A DNA stretch of 64,000 nucleotides from CBDDIP01 sp965279405. GTDB taxonomy: Bacteria; Actinomycetota; Acidimicrobiia; Acidimicrobiales; Ilumatobacteraceae. The stretch covers positions 4,526,001 to 4,590,000 of the forward strand of contig OZ257157.1 in NCBI GenBank assembly GCA_965279405.1, in the 5' to 3' direction. Below are positions 27,901 through 35,332 of this stretch, one piece after another. Numbering within the stretch: position 1 is the stretch's first letter; each line of letters opens with the position of its first letter. Below the pieces are notes generated by a model. The model was given only the letters and a program-made list of their open reading frames with translations. It had not been told where the DNA came from and did no database searches. The position numbers and the translations under genes are program-made.

Positions 27901-29547
27901 CTCAGCATCGACACGAGCGGGTCGATGGCCAACTGCCACTGTGGCAGCGGCGCCGACCAGCAGCGCACCGAGGGCGGGGTCAACAAGACCGACATCGCCA
28001 AGGCTGCCGCCGAGCGCACGATCGAGGCGCTGACCGCCAACGACGAGGTCGGTGTGCTGGCGTGGAACGCCGGGACGAAGTGGGTGATCGACCTGCAGCA
28101 GCTGCCGCCGCAGAGCGTGATCGACGAGGGTCTCGGCGAGCTCCACCCCGATGGCAGCACGAACCTGCTGGCCTCGCTGGACGACGCCGCCGACGCGCTG
28201 CTCGCCAGCAGCGCCGAGCTGAAGCACATCATCTTGTTCACCGACGGCTTCACCGATGTCAACATCATCGAGCAGCTCGCCGATCGGGCCGGGAAGCTCT
28301 ACGACGAGTCGGGCATCACCGTGTCCGTGCTCGGCACCGGTGAGGGCGCCGCGCCGTCGCTGGAGCACGTCGCCATCGCCGGCCACGGCCGCTACTACCC
28401 CGGCACGAACCTCGCCGACGTCCCGCAGATCATGGCCGAGGAGGCCGTGATCGCCAGCCGCGACTTCATCAACGAGGGCGACTTCCTCCCCGAGCTGACC
28501 TCCAACGATCCGGTGGTCGCCCCGCTCACCGCCTCCCCCGACCTGCTCGGCTACGTGGCCACCACCGCCAAGCCGGGCGCAACCACGATGATGCGCATCG
28601 GACCCGACCGCGATCCGCTGCTGGCGCGTTGGCAGGCCGGTCTCGGCAAGGCCACCAGCTGGACCAGCGACGCGTCACGCACGTGGTCGCAGCAGTGGGC
28701 CAACTGGGACGGCTACGTCGACTTCTGGAGTCGGGTCGTCAAGGACACGTTCCAGAGCGGCGACACCGCCGGTGCCGCACAGGCGACGGTGAGCAACGGG
28801 CAGCTGCACGTCACCGTGCAGGGCAGCGATGCCTTCCCCGACGGGTCGGCGGGCACCGCCACGGTCTCCGGACCGGACGGCCAGCGCATCGAGGTGCCGC
28901 TGGAGCGCACGGCCGGCGACACGTTCGAAGGCGTCGCCCCGGCCAACCGCAGTGGCACGTACGCCGTCGGCGTCAACATCACCGCCGACGGCGGCACCGT
29001 GCTGGCCAGCAGCACGATCGCCAACGAGAGCTACCCCGCCGAGTACGCGCCGGGCAGCGCCGACGCCCCGCTGCTCGCCAAGCTGTCGACCGCCAGCGGC
29101 GGCCGCGGCGAGGTGACGCCGTCACAGGTGTTCGACACCGGCACGCTGCGCGCCGGGTTCCGCTCGCTGGAGCTGGCCGGCCCGTTCCTGCTCGCCGCAG
29201 CACTGCTGTGGCCGCTCGCGGTCGGCTTGTCCCGACTGTCGCTCCGCGGCGCGACCTTGACCGGAGCCCGCGCCGGGTTGGGCACGGCACGACGTCGCGT
29301 TCGGGCATCGCTCCCCCGCCTGGGCGCCGATCCGACCAACGCGCCGAACCCTGCCGTCAGTCGGCGGACCGAACCGAACAGCACCACGGGGAAGGCGACG
29401 TCGAACCCCGCGCCGAAGCCGGCGGCGAAGGCCGCTTCCTCGTCAGCTCCGTCGTCGAGTGCGACGATGAGCGAGCTGCTCGCTCGCAAGCGCGCCCGCG
29501 GCGGTGATCAGGGCTCCGAGCCAGACAAGCCAGACCAGCGGTCGTGA
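24922..29547 (+). CDS. giant membrane protein with three vWA-type domains (BatA fused to a second vWA/GATase-like protein)
   Basis: A 1541-residue protein. The first part looks like a BatA protein: membrane segments at about 13-32 and 68-92, a vWA domain with MIDAS motif DASGS at 103, and a closing membrane segment near 587-607. A second unit follows without a break: a membrane segment at about 619-640, a vWA-like motif DGSAS at 654, a beta-rich domain, a class I amidotransferase-like domain from about 878 (VLVVQGSSGEAD ... TIGGDHSYGVGG), a third MIDAS motif DTSGS at 997, and a last membrane segment near 1419-1440. Families usually encode the two units as separate genes. The ATG at 24922 overlaps the DUF58 stop. 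The tail (about 1450-1541) is low complexity and overlaps the ccmF gene on the other strand. Confidence 0.82.
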   Translation: MTGLLAFGWTLANPFGLALLGLAVPVLLFHILKPRRQAVTVSSTFLWRSIERPVSSASPWQKLRWSLLLLAQLLLVVLLALAVAKPVRLEASALSEHTVFIIDASGSMASVDGSPDRLHAAEKRAKQLRAELPDGGIASIVVASDRPRVVLTASDDEEAFAGALRTVQTTAGHSDFAGAFSLAESLDTSTADIGFVLLSDGGLTSDEEKLLPPNTRYERIGSQNTNRAISRVVVEPRGSGLHARVTVRNYGDTTVTETVRVDVDGATAATPSVTIGARSAKDVEVDLPGGERVEAYLGGGDLLAADDVGVAVAGKRPDLKVLIAGDPLFWQQLLTSIPGVTVDLAEVAPGAAGPSGEGYDIVVYSGVAVPAAPKADFLAVAPPGGVPGITVSGTVDNPAVTLLLGDDALLSGIDLTSVAIAQAQRVTDPGSAEVLVAGEAAPLLLRGQMDVAAGGQRFDYLTFAIADSNLPVQIAFPILGDRILTELSGTALSSPSIEVGAALPIDPSADATIVGPDGQTRGFTAGDPALRATLPGFWIIQTTGNPDRLIAVNPPTTESAVSPRDTLVPPVDDAARAVTPARTEHSLLPWVILPLLVLLAVETWLAWRRLGVSRRQWRFAIAARLVVAALLIGALIAPTIRRQSDRVATVFLLDGSASLGPAGDRAALDWLDEAMAKQPDAALSAIVVFGGDARLDRVLEQSKQFDGPAVVIDESATDISTALRLGGAVLPSDAKRRIVIISDGRVTSGDALAEAQQLGLRDIQIDVHTIDSSIGNDVAVSSIDVPRLARVGDELKVDVHVSATQQGKATVVLRRDGDEVGRQTVDVEPGDNVVTFTDNAGETPAAVLRYQAVVTSAGDAQPQNDAAFAAVPVDGPARVLVVQGSSGEADTLINALNAGGIATELINPAEVPDVQELATYAGIVLVDVDAKSLTGEQIESITTAVRDLGRGLVTIGGDHSYGVGGYRESPLSDLLPVDSEILDPKRRKTVAEVLSIDTSGSMANCHCGSGADQQRTEGGVNKTDIAKAAAERTIEALTANDEVGVLAWNAGTKWVIDLQQLPPQSVIDEGLGELHPDGSTNLLASLDDAADALLASSAELKHIILFTDGFTDVNIIEQLADRAGKLYDESGITVSVLGTGEGAAPSLEHVAIAGHGRYYPGTNLADVPQIMAEEAVIASRDFINEGDFLPELTSNDPVVAPLTASPDLLGYVATTAKPGATTMMRIGPDRDPLLARWQAGLGKATSWTSDASRTWSQQWANWDGYVDFWSRVVKDTFQSGDTAGAAQATVSNGQLHVTVQGSDAFPDGSAGTATVSGPDGQRIEVPLERTAGDTFEGVAPANRSGTYAVGVNITADGGTVLASSTIANESYPAEYAPGSADAPLLAKLSTASGGRGEVTPSQVFDTGTLRAGFRSLELAGPFLLAAALLWPLAVGLSRLSLRGATLTGARAGLGTARRRVRASLPRLGADPTNAPNPAVSRRTEPNSTTGKATSNPAPKPAAKAASSSAPSSSATMSELLARKRARGGDQGSEPDKPDQRS

Positions 29548-30975
29548 TCGCACGGTGATCGACGTCAGTCCGGTGTCGGTGGCGTTGTTCAGGGTCACCT
29601 GCAGGTCGCCCCACGGTCGAGTGACGATCGCCGTCTCGGCGAGCACGCCGCCGCGCTCCGGGTAGGCGACGAGCGACGGGTGCAGCGTGTGCCCGTCGAG
29701 CTCGACCTCGGCGACGACCGCCTGCGTTCCCGCCCGAGGGCCATCGGCGACGGAGATCGGCCCACCGCGCACGGTCATCCCCGCGGCGGTCACCACCTCA
29801 CCCTCGTGCACGCCGATCGTGGCCGAGCGGTCGAACGTCGACGCGGCGATCCCGACGAACAGCACGAGGAAGCCGACGTGGGCAAGACGACCCCTCGCGT
29901 GTCGGAGGCGCATGGCGACGAACGGCACGGCGACCAGTGCGAGTGGGCCGACGAGGCGAGAGAAGAACACCCCGCGGACGGCGCTCGGGCGGTCGCCCAC
30001 GACGTCGATGAGCACCGGCGCCACCGTGCCCGCGAACACGACCACGAGCGCGACCCCGGCGAGCACGGTGTTCGCAAGTGCAGGGTTGGTTGCACGCGTC
30101 GCCGTGTCTCCCGGGCTCGCGCGAACGATGACGACAGTGATCACGATGGCCGTCGCCGCGGCCAGCGCGAGCATCGCCCAGCCAACCGACGCTTGGCGGG
30201 CGAAGCCGTGGATCGACGGCGTGCTGCCCGACCGCACCAGCGTTGCCCCGATCAAGGCCAGCACCCACGGCGCCGCGCCGGCCATCATCGCCCTCCGGCC
30301 GCTCCCCGTCCCGTGGAGGGCGATCAGCGCTGCCATCCACACGATCAGGGAGGTGTTCTCGACGGGGTCCCAGGCCCAGTAGCCACCCCAGCCCTGCTCG
30401 ACGTAGCTCCACAGCCCACCGAGCGCCATCGCCAGGGTGACGAGGCCGACGGTGGTCCGCAGCCACGAGCGCGCCGAACGTCCGTCGAGCACCGCCATCG
30501 CCGCAGCCGCGGTGGCGGCCAGCCCGACGTAGAGCAGTGGCGGGTGGATCGCCATCGCCGGGTGCTCCAGGATCGGGGTCAGGCCGAAGCCGCGCAGCAC
30601 GGGGGCGTCGAGCGTGCCGAACGGCGAGGCGAAGGCCAGATCGATGAACGTCAACGTGACCACGGTGACCGCCGCCGCCCACACGATCGACGGCCGACGG
30701 CAGCGACGGGCCTCGATCGAGACGATGGCCGCGACGACACCGGTGAACAGCAGCAAGGAACCTTCGCTGCCGCCCCACACGCCAGCGAGGCGGTAGTACC
30801 ACGGCGCATCGCGACGACTCTGCTCGGCGACGTAGCGCCACGACAGCTCACTGGTGAGGAAGGCGACGGCCACTCGGGCAAGAGCCAGCCAGACCGCGGC
30901 GGTGACACCCCACAGGGCCCCTCGGGCTGCTCCGATCGGCGTCCAGGCGGTGACGCTCTTGGCCGGCCCCTTCAC
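29443..30975 (-). CDS. ccmF: CcmF/CcsA-type cytochrome c assembly protein (haem lyase family)
   Basis: Polytopic membrane protein of 510 residues with the haem-handling tryptophan-rich motif WGGYWAWDPVENTSL at 196-210 and candidate haem-ligand histidines H138 and H144 in LEHPAMAIHPPLLY. The C-terminal soluble loop and final membrane segment (LVWLGALITAAGALA) match CcmF, which ligates haem to apocytochrome c in System I. It is shorter than typical CcmF (about 650 residues), and no ccmE, ccmH or thioredoxin gene is next to it. Start is GTG 30975. Its last 105 bases overlap the end of the vWA gene on the opposite strand. Confidence 0.82.
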   Translation of the reverse strand: MKGPAKSVTAWTPIGAARGALWGVTAAVWLALARVAVAFLTSELSWRYVAEQSRRDAPWYYRLAGVWGGSEGSLLLFTGVVAAIVSIEARRCRRPSIVWAAAVTVVTLTFIDLAFASPFGTLDAPVLRGFGLTPILEHPAMAIHPPLLYVGLAATAAAAMAVLDGRSARSWLRTTVGLVTLAMALGGLWSYVEQGWGGYWAWDPVENTSLIVWMAALIALHGTGSGRRAMMAGAAPWVLALIGATLVRSGSTPSIHGFARQASVGWAMLALAAATAIVITVVIVRASPGDTATRATNPALANTVLAGVALVVVFAGTVAPVLIDVVGDRPSAVRGVFFSRLVGPLALVAVPFVAMRLRHARGRLAHVGFLVLFVGIAASTFDRSATIGVHEGEVVTAAGMTVRGGPISVADGPRAGTQAVVAEVELDGHTLHPSLVAYPERGGVLAETAIVTRPWGDLQVTLNNATDTGLTSITVRSRPLVWLVWLGALITAAGALASEQLAHRRTRRRS

Positions 30976-31028
30976 CGGTGCAGTCTCACGGTCAGCGCAC
31001 GCGAATCGACGTCATCCCAGCAGCTTCA

Positions 31029-31655
31029 TCAGGGTCCGACGAACGTCGTCGATCCGCCGAACTCGGCGCTGACCATCGATCGTGCGAGCGCGTGGACCGC
31101 GCTGCTCAGCATCTTCGGCGTCTGCGTCGTCTCCCCTGCCATGAAGGCGACGAACGTTCCGTCGATCATGCCCAGCGTCATCGATGCGAGTGCGTTCGCC
31201 TGCACGCGATCGAGCTCGGGGTAGTCGCGCAGGAGCGCCCCTCGAAGGTTCTCGATCGACTCCCTGCGGATCTCGAGGAACCGGCGTCGAGCGGTGCCTT
31301 CGCCATCGGGCGCACGTTCGAGCGTGAGGATCAGACCGAGTCGGATGAAGTCGGGGAACTGACGCAGTCGCGCGTAGAGCCGCTCGAAGTGGTGGCCGCT
31401 CTCGCGATCGGTGTTGGCGTGCGCCGTGCCCAGCTCGGCGTTCCACTGCTCGTAGCTGTCGTTGATGATCGCGGTGAAGAGGTCTTCCTTGTTCTCGAAG
31501 TGCCAGTAGATCGAACTGTTCGGGAGACCGGAGCGTTTCGACACCGCGCTGATGCTGGTGCCTTGGTAGCCGTGCTCCGTTGCGATCTGCGCCGCAGCAT
31601 CCAAGATCTGTCGTCGCGATGCCCTGCCGTTCGCTCTCGTCGTTCGCGCAGTCAT
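31029..31655 (-). CDS. TetR family regulator divergent from the hpa-like operon
   Basis: Transcription regulator of 208 residues. The N-terminal helix-turn-helix runs from RRQILDAAAQIATEHGYQGTS to SGLPNSSIYWHFENKEDLF. The C-terminal ligand domain is unassigned. The ATG at 31655 gives the normal short lead before the first helix. It is transcribed away from the ring-cleavage operon, which starts at 31754, so it probably represses that operon and senses an aromatic substrate or intermediate (inference from layout). Its helix-turn-helix differs from the two KstR2-like regulators further right. Confidence 0.9.
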   Translation of the reverse strand: MTARTTRANGRASRRQILDAAAQIATEHGYQGTSISAVSKRSGLPNSSIYWHFENKEDLFTAIINDSYEQWNAELGTAHANTDRESGHHFERLYARLRQFPDFIRLGLILTLERAPDGEGTARRRFLEIRRESIENLRGALLRDYPELDRVQANALASMTLGMIDGTFVAFMAGETTQTPKMLSSAVHALARSMVSAEFGGSTTFVGP

Positions 31656-31659
31656 GACC

Positions 31660-31718
31660 TTGACGTTATCGCATCCGGTCGTTAGTGTATCGATCATTCC
31701 AACTGGAGCGGTCGTTAC
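31660..31718 (+). promoter_or_regulatory. Promoter and candidate operators of the hpa-like operon
   Basis: TTGACG (31660-31665) and TAGTGT (31683-31688) are separated by 17 bases, a good sigma-70-type promoter for the operon. The direct repeat CGGTCGTTA occurs at 31676-31684, covering the -10 region, and again at 31709-31717, just after the expected transcription start. Both are candidate binding sites for the divergent TetR regulator. The ribosome-binding stretch GAGAGGGGG precedes the ATG at 31754. Confidence 0.6.
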
Positions 31719-31753
31719 AACAACGGCCGTCCGTGTGAGAGAGGGGGCCCTCG

Positions 31754-32950
31754 ATGTCGGTGCGGTTCGACGATGCCGCGAACGCGGACGTCTCCTTCCG
31801 CGGGCGAGTCGCAGCGGTCCTCCCGTTGATCGCCGGCAACACCTCGCTGGCCGAGCAGGAGCGCAAGGTGCCGGACGCGAACGTCGCCGCGTTGCAGGAC
31901 GCCGGCTTCTTCGCTGCGTTCCGACCGGTGCGGTTCGGTGGTCTCGAGGTCGGCGCCGACGCGTATGGCCCGGCGGTGGTCGACATCGCCGGGGCGTGTG
32001 CATCCACCGCATGGGCGACCGGCCTGCTCGCGCAGCACTCGCACATGATCGCGCTGATGTCCGACGAGTTGCAGCACGAGATCTGGGACGACGATCGGAC
32101 GGCCCTCGTGTCGTCCTCGGTCGCACCGCTCGGCACGGCCGAGCCGGCCCCCGGCGGCATGCGACTCTCGGGCCGGTTCAGCTGGTCCAGTGGCTGCGAC
32201 CACGCGACCTGGGCGATCCTCGGGTTCCAACGCCCGGATGCCCTGCTGGGCGGGCACGTGTCCACCCACTACGCCGTGGTCCCGCGCCGTGACTACGAGA
32301 TCCACGACGACTGGTTCGTGGCCGGTCTCAACGGCACCGGCTCGAAGACGCTGGTCGTCGACGACGTGTTCGTGCCCGAGCACCGGATCGAGTCGGGATA
32401 CGGGTTGCAGAGCGGCCAGTCGAAGGGCTTCGGCAGCAACGAGGGCGCCATCTTCCACACCCACTTCGCGCACTGGTTCGCGATGGGCTTCTCCGCCGTG
32501 TCGGTGGGCATCGCTCGACGCTTCCTCGAGGTCTACGCCGGCAAGACGGCGAATCGGGTTCGCGCCTACACGGGTGCCAACGTCGGCGCCACGGCACCGG
32601 CGTACATGCGCCTCGCTGAGTCGCACCACCAAGTGAACGCCGCCTACGCGAGCTTGGCTGCCGACTGGTGCGAGATCACCCGCAAGGCACGCGCCCGGGT
32701 GCTGCCCACGCCGGCCGAGGACGTGTTCTGGCGTTCCAATCAGGCGTATGCCACGAAGCTCGCCATCGATGCGGTCGACCGCCTCTTCACCGCCTCGGGC
32801 GGCAGCGCCTGGTTCACCCACAACGAGATGCAACGCCTGTGGCGCGACTCGAAGATGACCGGTGCGCACACCTACTCGGACTACGACATCGCCGCGCAGA
32901 GCCTCGGCCGCTCGCTCCTCGGCCTTCCGCGCGATGCCGCCACCTTCTGA
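31754..32950 (+). CDS. group D flavin-dependent monooxygenase, oxygenase component (HsaA / HPA-hydroxylase C2-like)
   Basis: Protein of 398 residues with the acyl-CoA dehydrogenase fold used by two-component phenol hydroxylases such as HsaA and the C2 component of p-hydroxyphenylacetate 3-hydroxylase. Seen: GACASTAWATGLLAQHSH, FSWSSGCDHATWAILG and the C-terminal YSDYDIAAQ segment. Such enzymes use reduced FMN or FAD from a separate reductase to ortho-hydroxylate phenols. As first gene of an operon for homoprotocatechuate cleavage, it likely makes the catechol. No reductase gene lies in the operon. A true acyl-CoA dehydrogenase role is less likely because the acyl-CoA base region is not recognisable. 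Confidence 0.8.
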   Translation: MSVRFDDAANADVSFRGRVAAVLPLIAGNTSLAEQERKVPDANVAALQDAGFFAAFRPVRFGGLEVGADAYGPAVVDIAGACASTAWATGLLAQHSHMIALMSDELQHEIWDDDRTALVSSSVAPLGTAEPAPGGMRLSGRFSWSSGCDHATWAILGFQRPDALLGGHVSTHYAVVPRRDYEIHDDWFVAGLNGTGSKTLVVDDVFVPEHRIESGYGLQSGQSKGFGSNEGAIFHTHFAHWFAMGFSAVSVGIARRFLEVYAGKTANRVRAYTGANVGATAPAYMRLAESHHQVNAAYASLAADWCEITRKARARVLPTPAEDVFWRSNQAYATKLAIDAVDRLFTASGGSAWFTHNEMQRLWRDSKMTGAHTYSDYDIAAQSLGRSLLGLPRDAATF

Positions 32951-32963
32951 CGATCGGAACACC

Positions 32964-34457
32964 ATGACGAACACCACTCCCCCACACCTCAGCACCGTCG
33001 ACGGTGTCGAGGTACCCACGGACCACTGGATCGGTGGTCGCTGGGTCGCCTCCGACGACCGGTTCGAGGATCACTCACCGATCGATGGCAGCCACCTGGC
33101 CGACGTCGCCGCTGGCAATCAGAGCGACGTCGACGCTGCCGTCGACGCAGCGCGATCCGCGTTCCCCGCCTGGGCCGCGCTGGGTGCGGAGGGGCGTGCT
33201 CCGATCCTGCGCCGGTTCGCAGAGCTGATCAACGAACACGTCGACGACATCGCGACCGTCGAATCGGTCGACAACGGCTCGCTCCTGTCGGGCCTCAAGC
33301 ACGCCGTCGTTCCGCGTGCTGCCCACAACATCGCGTTCTTCGCCGAGCACGCGTTGACGCTCGGCGAGTCGATCGAGTCGCCGCTGGTCAGCAACCGGGT
33401 CCGGTTCGATCCAAGTGGCGTCGCTGCGCTGATCACTCCGTGGAACGCGCCGTTCATGCTGACCACGTGGAAAGTCGGACCGGCACTGGCCGCCGGCAAC
33501 ACCATCGTCGTCAAGCCGCCGGAGTGGGCACCGCTCACGGCTGCGCTCATGGCACAGATCAGTGCTGAAGCCGGCGTTCCCGACGGCGTTCTGAACGTCG
33601 TGCAAGGCATCGGCAGCGTTGCGGGCGCCGCGCTCGTCAGCCACAGTGACATCGACCGCATCAGCTTCACCGGCTCGACGCCGACCGCACGTTCGATCGG
33701 ACGGGCGGCTGCCGAGACGCTGACGCCGGTCAGCTTCGAGCTCGGTGGCAAGTCACCGTTCGTCGTCCTCGACGACGCCGACCTCGACGCCGCCGCGCAG
33801 ACGATCGTCGGTCAGTACATGAACGCCGGCCAGGTGTGCCTGTCCGGCACGCGGATCATCGTTGACGAGTCGATCTCCGACGAGTTGCTCGAGAAGGTGC
33901 GCGTGCTCGCCGCTGCCCTGGTCGTCGGCGATCCGCGCCTCCGCGCCACGCGCATCGGACCGCTGATCCACCCGACGCACGCAGCGCGCGTCGACGGGTT
34001 CGTCGAGCGCGCGGTTGCAGCGGGTGCACGCGTGCTGTGGGGCGGCGGACGCCATGAGGCCGGCGAGCTGTACTTCCAGCCGACCATGTTCGACCACGTT
34101 GCTCACGACTCCGAGCTGTTCCGAAGCGAGGTCTTCGGACCCGTGCTGAGCTGGCACACCGTCACCGACGCCGACGAGGCCGTTGCGGTCGCCAACGACC
34201 AGGAGTACGGGCTGGCCGCGACGCTGTTCGGCCGCGACGAGCAGCGCACTGCGCACGTGGCGGACCAACTCGTCGCCGGGACCGTCTGGGTCAACTGCTA
34301 CTACGTCCGCGAGCTCGCCGCGCCGTTCGGCGGCTCGCGCAACTCCGGCATCGGCCGCGAGGGCGGGACGTGGAGCTTCGACTTCTTCTGCGACGTGAAG
34401 AACGTCGCCACCCGCCACGACTCGCTCATCAGCTCGACACCAGCAACGGGGAACTGA
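32964..34457 (+). CDS. hpaE: 5-carboxymethyl-2-hydroxymuconate semialdehyde dehydrogenase (HpaE-like)
   Basis: NAD(P)-dependent aldehyde dehydrogenase of 497 residues. Catalytic residues are visible: oxyanion N161 (TPWNAP), general base E259 (FELGGK) and nucleophile C292 (NAGQVCLSG). It would oxidise the semialdehyde made by the following dioxygenase. The ATG at 32964 lies 14 bases after the oxygenase stop, and the gap to the dioxygenase start is 2 bases. The gene has a paralogue at 40745-42235 with the same unusual C-terminal GGTWSFDFFCD motif. The substrate is assigned from context. Confidence 0.85.
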   Translation: MTNTTPPHLSTVDGVEVPTDHWIGGRWVASDDRFEDHSPIDGSHLADVAAGNQSDVDAAVDAARSAFPAWAALGAEGRAPILRRFAELINEHVDDIATVESVDNGSLLSGLKHAVVPRAAHNIAFFAEHALTLGESIESPLVSNRVRFDPSGVAALITPWNAPFMLTTWKVGPALAAGNTIVVKPPEWAPLTAALMAQISAEAGVPDGVLNVVQGIGSVAGAALVSHSDIDRISFTGSTPTARSIGRAAAETLTPVSFELGGKSPFVVLDDADLDAAAQTIVGQYMNAGQVCLSGTRIIVDESISDELLEKVRVLAAALVVGDPRLRATRIGPLIHPTHAARVDGFVERAVAAGARVLWGGGRHEAGELYFQPTMFDHVAHDSELFRSEVFGPVLSWHTVTDADEAVAVANDQEYGLAATLFGRDEQRTAHVADQLVAGTVWVNCYYVRELAAPFGGSRNSGIGREGGTWSFDFFCDVKNVATRHDSLISSTPATGN

Positions 34458-34459
34458 CC

Positions 34460-35332
34460 ATGGGAACCATCAACGCAGCTGCGCTCGTCAGCCACCAACC
34501 GCAGATCATGGCACCGGAACGGGTTCGCGTCGCCATGAACGGCGGCTACGACACCACGCTCGTCGCCGGGTTCGCGGACATCCGCGCCGAGCTCGACGCC
34601 GCCGAGGTTGACACGCTCGTGATCATCGACACGCACTGGTTCACGACCGCAGCGCACGTCGTCGCTGGCGCTGAGCGGTACAGCGGCACCTACACCTCCG
34701 ACGAGCTGCCGCTGCTGATCACCGACCTTCCCTACGACTACCCCGGTGCCCCCGCGCTGGCGAACCTCCTCGCAGAGGTCGGCGCCGAGCGCAAGCTGCC
34801 GGTCGTGAACACCACGAGCCTCCACATCGGCGTCCAGTACCCCACGGTCAACGTCGTCCACCACCTCCGCTGGGACAAGCCCGTGCTACGGGTCAGCATC
34901 TGTCAGCACGCCGAGGCCCACAACTTCCTGGCGTTCGGCGAGGCCCTCGGGGAGGCGATCGCGCGCAGCGACGCACGAGTCGGGATCCTGGCTTCCGGCG
35001 GGATGAGCCACGTGTTCCCCGCGCTGGACGACTCGCGCGCGCACACGCCGAACGCACCCGAGCACGTCATCACCCCGGAGGCACGAGCCTTCGACGAAGG
35101 TGTCATCGCGAAGTGGGCCCTCGGCGACCACGCCGGTGTGATCGACGCCTACCCCGACTACCTGCCGTTCAAGCCGGAGGGTCGCCTCGGTCACTACCTG
35201 ATCATGGCCGGAGCGCTCGGGGGCCGCGCCTGGACCTCGACGGGTCGCAAGCTCTCCAACTACGAGAACGCATTCGGAACCGGCCAGGTGCACGTCTGGT
35301 TCGACCTCACCAACGAAAGGCAACCAGCATGA
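34460..35332 (+). CDS. hpaD: homoprotocatechuate 2,3-dioxygenase-like class III extradiol dioxygenase
   Basis: LigB-superfamily extradiol ring-cleavage dioxygenase of 290 residues. Candidate iron ligands and active-site histidines are H12 (VSHQP), the His in IIDTHW, the His in TSLHIGVQYP and the His in SGGMSHVF. Length and layout match HpaD/HpcB, which opens 3,4-dihydroxyphenylacetate at the 2,3 bond. It is flanked by HpaE- and HpaG-like genes, and its stop overlaps the next start (ATGA). The exact catechol used is inferred from the operon. Confidence 0.85.
   Translation: MGTINAAALVSHQPQIMAPERVRVAMNGGYDTTLVAGFADIRAELDAAEVDTLVIIDTHWFTTAAHVVAGAERYSGTYTSDELPLLITDLPYDYPGAPALANLLAEVGAERKLPVVNTTSLHIGVQYPTVNVVHHLRWDKPVLRVSICQHAEAHNFLAFGEALGEAIARSDARVGILASGGMSHVFPALDDSRAHTPNAPEHVITPEARAFDEGVIAKWALGDHAGVIDAYPDYLPFKPEGRLGHYLIMAGALGGRAWTSTGRKLSNYENAFGTGQVHVWFDLTNERQPA

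Noticed and set aside
31754..32950. A beta-oxidation acyl-CoA dehydrogenase
   Set aside because: Operon context and similarity in layout to HsaA and the HPA hydroxylase C2 component fit a flavin-dependent phenol hydroxylase better.
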